The notes below the pieces were generated by a model. The model saw only the letters and a program-made list of their open reading frames with translations, was not told the DNA's origin and did not search any database. Source: Hirudo medicinalis (lineage: Eukaryota; Annelida; Clitellata; Hirudinida; Hirudinidae). From it: a stretch of 41,898 bases of DNA. Numbering within the stretch: the stretch's first letter is position 1; each line of letters begins with the position of its first letter. The position numbers and the translations under genes are program-made. Of the stretch, positions 1 to 12,600 are shown one piece after another. The stretch covers positions 438,159 to 480,056 of the forward strand of contig MPNW01000003.1 in NCBI GenBank assembly GCA_011800805.1, written 5' to 3'.

Positions 1-55
1 TCTTTTCTGGGCATCAATTTCATTTTCTGCCCTCAATCGTCGACACCATCGTCAT

Positions 56-262
56 CGTTATCATCATTACCATCTTCGTCGTCATCACATTATCATCACC
101 AATACCATCATCATCATCGTCATCGTCGTCGTCGTCATCACCAATACCATCATCATCATCGTCATCGTCGTTGTCGTCATCACCAATACCATCATCATCG
201 TCATCGTCGTTGTCGTCATCACCAATACCATCATCGTCGTCGTCGTCGTCGTCATCATCAAC
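56..262 (+). repeat. CAT/CGT trinucleotide repeat with higher-order CACCAATAC spacer
   Basis: Imperfect CAT/CGT triplets are interrupted at regular intervals by CATCACCAATACCATCATC (four times), so larger blocks of roughly 45-57 bases were duplicated. Intronic, ending near the acceptor of the CLASP exon at 289. Confidence 0.85.
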
Positions 263-288
263 ATCATACTCTTCGTTTTTTTACACAG

Positions 289-793
289 TTCTACCATTGA
301 TAGTGGACAGACTGGCAGACAACAAGGAGCAGGTACGATTCCAAGGATGTGCACAGATTATGTTAATGTCATGTTGATATGTTATAAATGTGCATAGATT
401 ATGTTAATGTCGTGTTGATACGTTATAAATGTGCATAGATTATGTTAATGTCGTGTTGATACGTTATAAATGTGCATAGATTATGTTAATGTCATGTTGA
501 CACGTTATAAATGTGCAAACATCCACAAGCATGTATGAGCTTCGAATGTTTGCCTCGGAATAAAAGCTATGCAAATAAAAAGATACAAGATGCTAGCTCA
601 AACTCAACTCGGTGACATGTCGAGTGTGACTCGTCCGATGCGTGACTGGCAATCTTTGTGACACAGAGTCACGGTATTAAAATAATAATATTCATCATGA
701 TGATGGAGATGGTGATGATGATGATGATGATGATGATGATGACGGTGGTGGTGGTGATGATGATGGTTGCTCGTGGAGGTGGTGGTAATGATA

Positions 794-862
<69 letters not shown>

Positions 863-2885
863 CATCAACAATAATAATAATAATAATAATAATCATCATC
901 ATCATAATAATAGTAATACTATACTACACTACTCCTGCTACTGCTACTGCCACTGCTACTGCTACTACTACTACTACTACTACTACTAATAATAATAACA
1001 ATAAATAAATAACAATAGTAATAAAATAATAATGACAATAATAATTACAATAATAATTATTTGTATTTATTCCAGGTCAGAAACAGTGCTCAGGATCTCC
1101 TGGTTAAGCTGATGACAACCGTTTCCACACCTCAGGTAACTCGTGACGGTCGATCGTTCACTCGTCGGCGTTATCGACAAACCGTTTCTCGTTGAAAAAA
1201 TTATCCACGAGAAATTAACTTCTTGTAATTATTTTAACAATCATGCAATTACACATATTAAATTATTTAAATTAAGTTATTATATTATAAGATTTTATAG
1301 ATTTCAGGACATCAATAAATATAGACATTAATAGTCATCCGTGGTGGTGTTGCTGGTGATGATGGTGATGATGATTGTGTTTCTCTTGTCAGTATGTCTT
1401 TGAGAGGCTCACCTTTGCATTCTCTCACAAGTCTCCAAAAGTCAAGGAAGAGATGCTGTGTGTTGTACAGAGGATACTACAAGAGTTTGTTTCGTTTATG
1501 TTTTGTCAATCCATCCATCCATCCATCCATCCACCCATCCATCCACCCATCCATCTATCCATCCATCCGTTAGTTCGTTCTTGATAACAATGCCGCAATT
1601 CTCTTAGGACCGGCACTGCGAAAAACGTAGGCATTTCGAAATTGGTTCCGCACGTCGTCAAACTCCTCGAAGATCCAAACATACCTGTAAGAGGATGATG
1701 ATGATGTTGGTGGTGATGGTGATGATGGTGTTGATAGTGATTGCGATGATGGCGTTTGTTACCTGTGATGATGGGCACGATTCATAACATGCCAACAGAT
1801 CAGAGAACTGGCAATGGACACTCTCTCGGTCATGTATCAGTACGTCGGCGACAGACTGAGAAGGGATGTCATGAAGAAGGATGTCAATGCATCTAAGTAA
1901 TGGGACCTGGATTTTTGTCTCAATTTTAAATTCAAGGAATAGAATTTCTTTAACATGGAGATCGTTTGTTTATCGTCGAAGTAAACAACGTGTAGGTGAG
2001 ATGAAGAATGGCAGTAGCAGCCATTTTTATTCGACTGAAGAATAGTTGGAACTTGTTTTCAATCAAACACCTTCATGCTTCGCAGGATGGGTGCTCTGCT
2101 CGCAAGGTTCGACGAGGTCAAGAATTCTGGTCTCTTGAAGACGGACGAGAGCAGCCGTGAGTTACTTTCTTTCATCATCGCCGACGACGTCGGCATCATC
2201 GTCCTTTGTTTCTGGTCTGGTGTTTTAGTGGGGTTTTTTTTGTAATCATTCACTTTTATGAAATGATTTCAAATTGATCGGAAATGTCACCAAGCCTAGT
2301 CAGTAGTTACAAGATGTTCTCGGACGAAATGGACGGAAAAGTGCAAGTCGAAATTTATTTTTCACTCGCCAGGTGCTCAAAAACGTTTCTCGTTCGGTCG
2401 CCAGGTGAAAAAAAAGCTGCCGATATTTATATTCTATTCGCTAGGCGGCATTATCGATGCTGTTTTAAAACTGAATCAAAATGTGAAGCGCGATTGAAAA
2501 CAACTATTATTAAAATTAAGTGATATTTAAAATCAATCAATTAATAATAATAATAATAACAATAACTACATTATAAATATTGATGATGATTATTATTATT
2601 ATAATTATTTTTATTATTGTTATGTATAATATATTATGAATGGAATAGTGGCCCTCTTTCACGAACTCGTGAGACTGATTCAATGAAGGTCGAAATTTGT
2701 TGTTTCATTCTGTAAGTCGATCAAAGAATTGAAAGAGCTTGCCGATCTTTTTGATTTCAATTCGTAAATTTCTTTGAACTTATTTTTAGGATTTATTTAT
2801 TTATTTGTTTACTTCCACATTGCCCGAGCTTGCTTAGAACTCTAGGAGCTTATTTGTCTTTGTTTAATCTAAAGAAAGACAATCG

Positions 2886-2920
<35 letters not shown>

Positions 2921-5900
2921 GATGTCCAGCTGACTCACGAACTGGGTTGTTAGAATATAGTTATTTATTTATTTATAATTTCCATAGCCAGTTAATGGCT
3001 ATGCACTGCAAATGTAAATGAACACCATCTGTTCTTCTTGTATTCTCAGCTCCATCGTTATCACTTCCAACGATCATAATCATCACCGCTATTACCATCA
3101 TAATCATCATCACTAACCCCCATGATCGCCACATCCTGGGAACTGATTCAGTACTCAATGCAGAGATGAAGAGGATTTGCTGAAGTACGCTTGTTTCACC
3201 ATGAATTCATGCACGGATCCGTGTGTGCATTCATGCAATCATGGTGTCTCGGCTTGCACCACTCATTCATTCACTCACTCACTCACTCACTCACTCATCC
3301 ACTCACTCACCCACTCACTCACTCACTCACTCATCCACTCACTCACCACTCACTCACTCACCTAGACATGACAGAGCTCACGAAGGCATNATTCATTCAC
3401 ACTCACTCACTCACTCACTCACTCACTCACTCACTCACTCATTCACTCACTCACTCACTCACTCACTCACTCACTCACTCACTCACTCACTCACTCACTC
3501 ACTCAATCACTCACTCACTCACGAGAACCTGGCTTATATTATAACCCTTATCTGAGCAGTAAGTACAATGTTTCCAATTAATATGATTTGTTCTTTGGCG
3601 TGCCTCTGCGGGACCCTCAGTGAGTGAGTGAGTGGGTGAGTGAATGAGTGAGTGAGTGGGTAATGGAGGTGATGGTGTTCGGGAATATCGCAATCGTCAT
3701 CGCCATCGTCGTCGTCGTCATTGTCCCATCTTTTCGAATTAATGAAGAGCCTCCAAACTGCTTGGTCGACGAGGCGGCTAACGAACCGATACGATGCGGA
3801 ATGAGAATGCATGCATGCATCGAGTGATTGAATTAATGCTTCGAGAGGTGAATTAGCGAATATTAAAGATAAAGTAGATGATCTATGGAGGAGATTGGAT
3901 GGATGGATGGATGGATGGATGGATGGATTGATGGACAATTAATGATGGTGATGGCGATGACGATTATTATTATTATTATTATTAATGCTCCATACATGAC
4001 ATGAATATTCATGTACGAACTTCCAGTTTTCACTCACCCTTTACCGCATCTGCCAACATGTGCCAGGCCTCATGTGAACCTTCCTCGATCCCTTTGTCCT
4101 CTCTCTCCCCTTTGCACTCGATCTCACCACTTGTGGTAGCAGTTCACTTTTAAACAATGCTCCCCATCGGTGCTGAGTCAGCGCTATATAAATGGCAGAC
4201 CAGAACCTCTCGACGAATGAGAGATTTTCAGTGCGATCGCTTTTGGAATCATTCTTGGCGCTCGAATTCAATCTGTGGATCTTCTCGTCTGGGTTCATTT
4301 GGCGCTACTTTTTTATTTTATTGATTTTATTTTCTTGTCATTTTTACTCCTAAGTCGGATCGGATCGCGTTTGAGGGATGAACTGTAAAACGTAAAGACG
4401 CTGATGACGACGACGATGACGATGATGATGATGACGACGACGACGATGTTGATAATTAAGCGAAAAGATTGAAGAAGTATTCTGAGAATTTGTCGCTTTT
4501 CGAATGTTTGTGAGAAAAAAAAAAATCGTCTAACAACGATCGAATACAATAAATAAAAATAATTAATAACATAATATTCAAAATAATAACATAATTAATA
4601 ATTACATTAAAATTCGGATCGAGTGCTTGATTGAGAGTGGAAGAAACCAAGTTGGTTGTCCTAGCCTTTGCTTGTCTCCTGCTGCATACTGCCAAAGTTC
4701 CACCTCATCCAGTAAATACCTGTTCTCCAACAGTGTCATGGCTTTCCACATGGAAAGCAGGGACTCTCCAAATTCGTCCCGTTCTTCCACGATGAGGGTC
4801 AAATCGGCAGGTGATGCGGGCACCTCCGATCAGCTGAAGAAGTCTCTGAGACGCAGGAGTTGTCGGGTTTCGAACATCGAGGATCTCGGACTGAAGAAAC
4901 AACTGCCCGAGTCCTCTGGCGACAAGCATGGAGATATTCCTAACCCTCTCTGTCAGAGCATCTCTATGAGGAATTTATCCAATCATGGAAGTTTAAGAAA
5001 GACCGGACTTTCCATTCGCTCGTTCGAGCCGACGACAAAGGAGGCCATGTTGGATTCCAACATGTCTTCCTGTTTGGAAAATGGAAGAAGGTCTGCTTCT
5101 GCTGTCTATAATTTAAGTCACGATGGAAGGCACAGGAAGGATGCCTTCATGACGCTGGACAGGAGGCTCCACCTGAGCGAGCAGTACAGCACCCCTGCTC
5201 AGTATTACAACACCATCTCGTTCACCAGGACACCATCGCGTTCAAACGAGATAGTGCCCTCTCACGAGCAGAATGCAGACCGGAATTTCACGGTAGGTAA
5301 ACCGTGGCCTCTTCAGAGAGCCGTTACTGCGACCGGGGGATCGTCAGCAGCCTCACGTTCCCTTCCAATTCCCGATGTACTTTCGCACGTCTCCAAGGAT
5401 AACCTGGAAAAGTTCAACTCGAGTCGCATGCCTGACGGTCGACCTTCGAACGGATGGTCAAGGCCACCGGAGTTCAAGGACGTCGATCGAAACCCTGGAA
5501 TTCCTCCTGGATCTGAAGATGGTGATTCAAATTACTCCATGCCGAGAGACCTCGCCAAAACTGCCCTCATGAACTTACGCAGTTCCATTAGCGGCAGCTT
5601 GAGCGTCAGTGGTTTCAAATGCATGCTCAGACCCACGCCCGATTTCCGATTGGCCGGTCATAAACCAATGAAATTGCAGGACGAGCCGTTCAAACGCGAA
5701 GCCCCTTCGAAAGGTTCGAAAACGGTCGCTTCGTTGTTTTTGGAAGATTTCGAAGATTTAGAATTGATCTGTGAGGACGAAGCCAACACCGACCTTTTGA
5801 CCTTTCGTAATGGCCCCTCCGGTCTGACCCCCGCAGCGCCGGTTCGATTGGATGCCCCGACCACAGCCCCTAATTCGTCATTTCATTCAGAGAGAGATGG

Positions 5901-7326
5901 CGAACCCCGACAGGATTCTACAATCGAAAACGCCGACAATGACACGACCTATTCTAAAAATGGCACCACCAATGTTAGCGAGCCGGCCCAGCATCTGAAG
6001 TCTGTCGACGAAGGATTGCATTCATTCGACAAGAGAGTGACAGAGGAGTGCGACAATCTCATTAGAGACGTGGCTTCCTCTTTTGCCATAACCTCCTCAT
6101 CAACATCATCTTCATCATCATCATCATCATCATCATCACTCCGTCCGTACCAATCCATCGGCGGAATGACATCTCCCGGCCACTTAAGTAAGTCAGGGAA
6201 AAATGCGGGCACCGGCATCGTTGCCTATGGCGACGACGATGATGAAGATGATGATGGCGGTGTTGGGGACAAGTTCAGACATACCGAAAACAGTAGCTGT
6301 AATAATGTTGCTGCTGCTGCTGATGACGACGACGACGATTGCGACGTGCAAAGTCAGGACAAGAAAGCACACGTTCTGACGAATATCACGATTGGATTTC
6401 TCCGTACCAGCCATTCATCTCAACGTCCCGATGGACCTTCTGTAAACGAAATGACTTCCGAGTCCCTAGTCGCTCCCCTTGCCGCTAAAACTCTAGTAGC
6501 TGGCGTAGCTGGCCGACGCGGCGGAGTCGACTCGGGTGGCGACAACCGCGCGGACTCCTCTGTTGCCACGGCAACGAAATCGACGCTATCAGCCGACGAG
6601 GACGACAAAAAGAACGGACCGACGAAGAAATCTTCGTTCTTCTGGCTCCCTAAACCATCGTCGTCGTCGTCTTCATCGTCATCGCTTTCCAGGAATACGA
6701 TACGATATGGAAGGCATTCGCGCACGGAAGGAGTGAGCGGGCGTCCAATGAGTGGGGGTGTTTGTGGAAATATGAATAATAGAACGGACGGAGAATCCGT
6801 TCCAGTCGATACTCGACAGAACCATCGGCCACTATCGTCCAGTCTGGAGTTTCGGCACAATCCGCCGGCTAGTCGGCCGAGTACGATTCACATCGACGAC
6901 TACAGAGTCCTCCCTCAGGCGCTCTCCAAGATGAAAGAAGACAAAGTTGATTCCGTAGCCACAGTCGAACTTCAAGTTCCGAAGGCTTTCGATGTCATCG
7001 GTTCGAGGGATTCTTCCGTTTGTAATTCGTCTGCTAATTCGTTGCGTTGCGAGATACTCTCGGCCAATAACGACGGGGGTCGAAGTCTCAGCGTCACTCC
7101 CTCCGACAGGAACACTTCCCTATTGGCCTGGATTAAAAGGTCTTCCGGCAGAACCGGCCAATCCCCTTCCACTCCTCAGTTCTCGAGAAGTGCTCTGAAT
7201 TTGCCAGCGTTTCTTGATTCGCTGAGGGAGAAAAAGAAGAAGGATCGAGCATCCAATGAGGAGTCTATCCCCAACCGCATCAACACTAACAACAACAACA
7301 AAAGTTGTAGTAGTAGTAGTAAAATG

Positions 7327-7361
<35 letters not shown>

Positions 7362-9593
7362 AGATAGCAGTAACGATCACATCACCAGGAGAAATCCAAG
7401 GATTAACAACAGTGGTTTCTCCACTCTTGGCAGAACGAGGGAAAGAATCATCAAGAGCAGCATTTCCAACAGCTGCAGCAACATCTCCACAGGTACTACT
7501 GGAAAGACAAACAGCAGCAACACTGGCTACAACAGCAGCAACAGCAACAACAACACTGGCTACAACAGCAACAGCAACAACAACAACACTGGCTACAACA
7601 CCAACAGTCTCAGGAGGATCCAATCAACAAGGAAGCCCAGGATCGTCACCACATTCAACTCCACTGGCCGCCTCAATCGTGAGGAGCTCATTAGTAGCTT
7701 GTTCATTATTCACGTCACTGACTCATGAATATTAATCAGCCGGCTCTTAATTAAATATTCAGAACCGAGAATGGGTGAGTGTGCGGCTGGAATGGAATGA
7801 AGTGCTTTTCGAAGCCATTGTCCGGATTTTCCCACCGGGAAATACCCAGACATTTTTCGAATAGTTATTTATTTCCGATCCGAGTTTCCGTGTCCTGACC
7901 CAAATTTCAAAGTTGACGTGACCTGGATATTCAGCCCGGATATTTGTTTTCCTATCTCGCTCATGTCAGACGGTTGTAATGGATGATTAAGATATATGGA
8001 GATGAGAATGAGTAGATGGATGGATGGATAGATAGATAAATGAGTGGATGGATGAATGATGGATGGATGGATGGATGGATGGATGGATGGATGGATGGAT
8101 GGATGGATGAACGTTGAGTTGGCTTGCTACGAGATTCCTTTGTGCAGAAAAGTTAAAGATTTATTTTTAAATTCTTTGTTCCAGAACCCTTGACCCTCTC
8201 TTTGTTGAACTATGAACTTGACTTACATCCATCCACTTTTCTTTCTATCAGTTCATCCATGCTCACCCATCCACCTATCCATCCGCCAATCTATAGGTAG
8301 TTCAGGAGTATCATCTAACCAGGCTTGCTATCGAATGTCTTGTACTTTGAACATGCCTCAAACATTTGCGTGTGTGAGCTGATTGCTTAGCGTTAACCCT
8401 GACTGAGCACTTATTCTAACCCTAACCGCGGGGGGCCAGCCCCCATCCAAATCCTAACCCAAGGGTAATATCTAATGCAAACCATTGTCATGACTTATTA
8501 TGTCGCCATAACATCATCACCATCACTACCCCCTCCTATCCTCGGGGTAAAGGTTATTACTGACTGCTAAATGTTTCCTGTCAGTTAGTATCATGTTCAG
8601 TCAATTACCAGTGAAATCATCCGCCGGAGTATCGCGTTTCGTCGGTCGTTCGTGTTGCGTGTTGCTTCACGGTCGATCGTGAATCGCTCGTGCCCCGGCG
8701 ATGTCTTCATACGTCATTATTGCTCAAAGAATATATTACGTCGTCAAGTTGATCGTTCTTCAGACCACTTCAATCTTGCCATCGTCATCATCATCATCAT
8801 CACCATCGCCACAACCGTCACCATCATCAGAATAATCATCATCATCACCATCACCACCACCGTCACCATCATCAGAATAATCATCATCATCACCACAACA
8901 GTCATCATCAGAATAATCATCATCATCACCACAACAGTCATCATCAGAATCTCAGAATCATCTTCATCATCATGGATGCCATTATCATTCATAACCGTCT
9001 CTTCGGTGACCGTCACCTGTGTTTAAACCATTCCGCTTAAGGATCGTCATCATCACTGGCCACCAGAAGGAGCGAGGATGAACTGGACAGGACCTCGAAC
9101 TCTTCGACGGGAGACCCAGGGAGTCCCAGGACACCCAACGTCACAGGATCATCACCATCGTCGTCGTCATCAGCTCTCATCAAGAGGGTCCAGTCAACTC
9201 CAAGTACTGCTGCTACTACTTCTACTAACACAAGTTCTAGTCATCATCATCATCGTCATCGTCATCATCATAATCACCACCACCATCATCATCATCATCA
9301 TCATCAAGCATCCAACTTTGCTTCCTGTAATGACCAGCATCAGACTAAGACTAATTACTTTCACAGTAGGTCTTTAAAAGTTGCTATTGCCAGAGATTTT
9401 GGAATTAATTGCCTAAGAAAAAGGTGATGGCGATGCAGGGACATCATTGGGGGGGGAGGCAGGGGACAATGCCCCCAAAGACTTTTGGCTAGAAGCAATG
9501 TTTCCTTGGAGATGTGTGGAAAAAGTTGTTCGAGGGTTCCCCACCTGGAAAAAGCTGAAATAACATCCCTCTGGTGGTGCTGATACTGATGAC

Positions 9594-9642
<49 letters not shown>

Positions 9643-12600
9643 GTGATGGCAAGTTTCTGACTCAGTTGAAATGGTTTCATACATCTGGATAGTTTCCTCC
9701 AGTGCACCAAAGACTTTCTGAAAGGACCAAATGACTTTAAAACATTAAGTCCTTAGAAGTACGCGTCGTCTTCGTCATCATCATCATCATCATCATCATC
9801 GTCGTCATCATCATCGTCGTCATCATCGTCGTCATTATCATCATTATCATCATGAATGCTGTATCATTTTGTAACATTACGATTACCACCACCATCACCA
9901 TGTTTCATTAAACGCTTGTCAATTATTTTATCCCGAAGCTTGTTAAAGAAATAATTTGTCATAAGTTTCCTCCGAGCTTTGGTACGGGCTCAGAGTTCAA
10001 ATCCTAGCCTTTCGTGAGAGTTTCTACGGCTGATTCATAATAATTCTAGATTTTATAATAATTTTCATTAATTTTTATTTATTGCAATTTATTATGAGTA
10101 TTATTTGTCATAGTTTATCATATTATATTATATCATTTTATATCACATTATATCATATTATATTATATTATATTATATTATATTATATTATATTATATTA
10201 TATTATATCATATTATATTATATTATATCATATTATATCATATTATATCATATTATATTATATTATATTATTCAGCTTCTGCTGCTCCTAGAAAGTTCTC
10301 ACTTGGCAACAGTAAGTTTGCCAGTGTTTTCATTGAAATGCTCTCAAAGTGTGATGATGTGTTGATGACGATGACGACTAGGATGATGATGGCGATGATG
10401 ATGATGATGGTGGTGGTGGCGATGGCGATGATGATGATGATGATGATGACGACGATCCACAGTCTCCAGTCCGTTAGGGATAGATGAAGAGAGTTTCACG
10501 AAGACCTTCGGCCAGGTTCCAAAAGTCAGCGTGAGTGTTTTACTCCTCCCATTGGATTGATGAGCCAATGACCTGCTTCATCAGCGTTTTTATCACTGAA
10601 ACCTGCATTGTTTCAATTGGACCATTAAAAATGTATCGCTTTTGTCTGAAGATTGCTTTTTGTCGGAAATACTAATTTCTAATAATAATTATGAAAAATA
10701 ATAATAATCATTGAATAACGATTAAGTTGATTATTATCATTACATAGATGTAAATGTAGTTCATTTATATAGCGCCACGTGCATAGCGTCAGAGGTGCTT
10801 TTTGTTAACCATTTACATAGCGCTCCTTCCCGAGGCGCTTGCGGCAGTGCGGGCTGGGTTTCGAACACGACACATTACGACTGTTGCCATTACCGCCGTA
10901 CTCAGGAACGCAACCCATTCGGCCAACCTGCAAGCCGTTATCGTTGTTATTATTAATTTGTAAATATTATTTGCGTCAATGATTCAATATAATTTCAGAT
11001 TTACTCAGCCAAGGACTTCTCCGACAGAGTGACCAAGGTTAAGGACGTTCTTGCTGATCAGAATCTCGAGTGGAACAAAAGAGTGGATGCCGTGAGTCGC
11101 ATTTAGATGATACGATAATAAATTATTATAAATTATGATAGATAAATAAATAAGTAAAAAATATTTTGCACAACAACATTAACAATATTATTATTATTCC
11201 ATTATTTTGTACAATTCTAGTTATTAAAGTGTTTCTAAATATATTTCTGGCCAGCTGAAAGAAATAAGAGCCTGGTTGACCTGCACCACTTATGGAGTCA
11301 AAGGTCATCCAGAGTTCACACAGATGTTGGTGACCTTCGAACCGCTCTTTTATGCCACGGTTCGCGACCTGAGATCCCAAGTGGTGAGGGAAACCTGCAT
11401 CACAGTGGCGTGAGTTTCGACGAAATTTAAATATTTCCGATCGGCCGAGCGGGAGGAGCAATGATTTCAAACCGTCCAATCAGATTCCTGTCCCAGGAGC
11501 TGGGAAAAGATTTCGGCCATTTTTCCGAGACGATTCTTCCGCCTCTCGTGCTGTTGATTCCAAATTCGGCCAAAGTGATGGCCTGCTCCGCAACCGTTGC
11601 CATCAAATTCATCTTGCAGGTTGGCATGACCTCATTAACATTTACACGACCTTATTAAGGTCATACCCTTTAATGCATTATTGTCTGAGTTAACATAATT
11701 TTATCATTTTATTATTAATAATAGAATTATCATCATCATCATCATCATCATTATCATCATCATCATTATCACCATCATTACATGTTCATGTTTCAGTAAA
11801 GTATTTATCGAGTAAACTATTTTTGTTTATTGCTATTTATTAATTTTTATTCCATCCTTTGAATCCTATAATTTAATTTAATTTAATTTAATTTAATTTA
11901 ATTGGTTTAAATTGATTTGTTCCCTTTCGACATTCTTATGCTCAAAGATTTACTCCTCATGTCGTGTACATGTCTTTCCACTTCAGAACACCCACAACCA
12001 TAAATTGATTCCAATCTTGGCGTCCAATTTGTCTTCAAAGTCCAACATTATCAGGAGGTTGTTCGATGTTTTTACTTCATTTTCCTGTTCGTTGAATTCT
12101 GACACGGTGGCGTCATCGTCGTCATCATCACCACCATCATCGCCATCACCACCATCATCATCACCATCATCACCATTATCACTGTGTATTATTACGTTCA
12201 ACATAGGAATGTCATCGTAATTATTCGACATTTTGCCTAAAAATAGTTTTTAAAAAAAAACCACTCGCTTCCACTCCACAGACAGTGCTGCGAGTTCATG
12301 GGTTTCATTTTCCAAAACTGGCCTCCGAGCACAGTGGAGAAGCAGTTGGCAGTGGCGATGGATTCGATCAAGAAGGGGATGGCGGACGCCGACGCGGAGG
12401 CCAGGCTGAACTCGAGGAAGTCGGTCCTTGGTCTTTTCCGAGATGATCGGACTTGATATTAAAACGATTTGTGATTGGCTGTTGTTCTCTTGATGTAATT
12501 ACTATATTGGGTTTCGATTGGGGAATGGTAAATAATTTATTAAAACAATTGCTCGCTAAATTTTTCAGAGCATTTTGGCATTTCTCTGAAAATTTCAAAA

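Noticed and set aside
1..262. CRISPR-like array because of regular CACCAATAC spacing
   Set aside because: Spacers are themselves CAT/CGT repeats and the genome is eukaryotic.
658..1008. ORFs of Met, Ile and Thr runs
   Set aside because: Pure microsatellite translation with no unique sequence.
3191..3555. THSLTHSL repeat ORFs in three frames
   Set aside because: ACTC tetranucleotide read in overlapping frames; contains an n; no conserved unit.
6420..6860. 146-residue antisense ORF
   Set aside because: Shadow of the large plus-strand ORF; its Asp and Ser runs mirror the GAC/TCG repeats.
7120..7623. 167-residue antisense ORF with Val/Ala/Leu-rich runs
   Set aside because: Antisense reading of the AAC/GCA-rich Asn-coding segment; not membrane helices.
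8390..8465. Telomere-like CTAACCCTAACC stretch
   Set aside because: Only about two perfect units amid degenerate sequence; not an interstitial telomere array.
8652..9026. 124-residue ORF starting [12 protein letters not shown]
   Set aside because: Mostly Ile/Thr runs from the CAT array, stops before the linker exon, and no family match.
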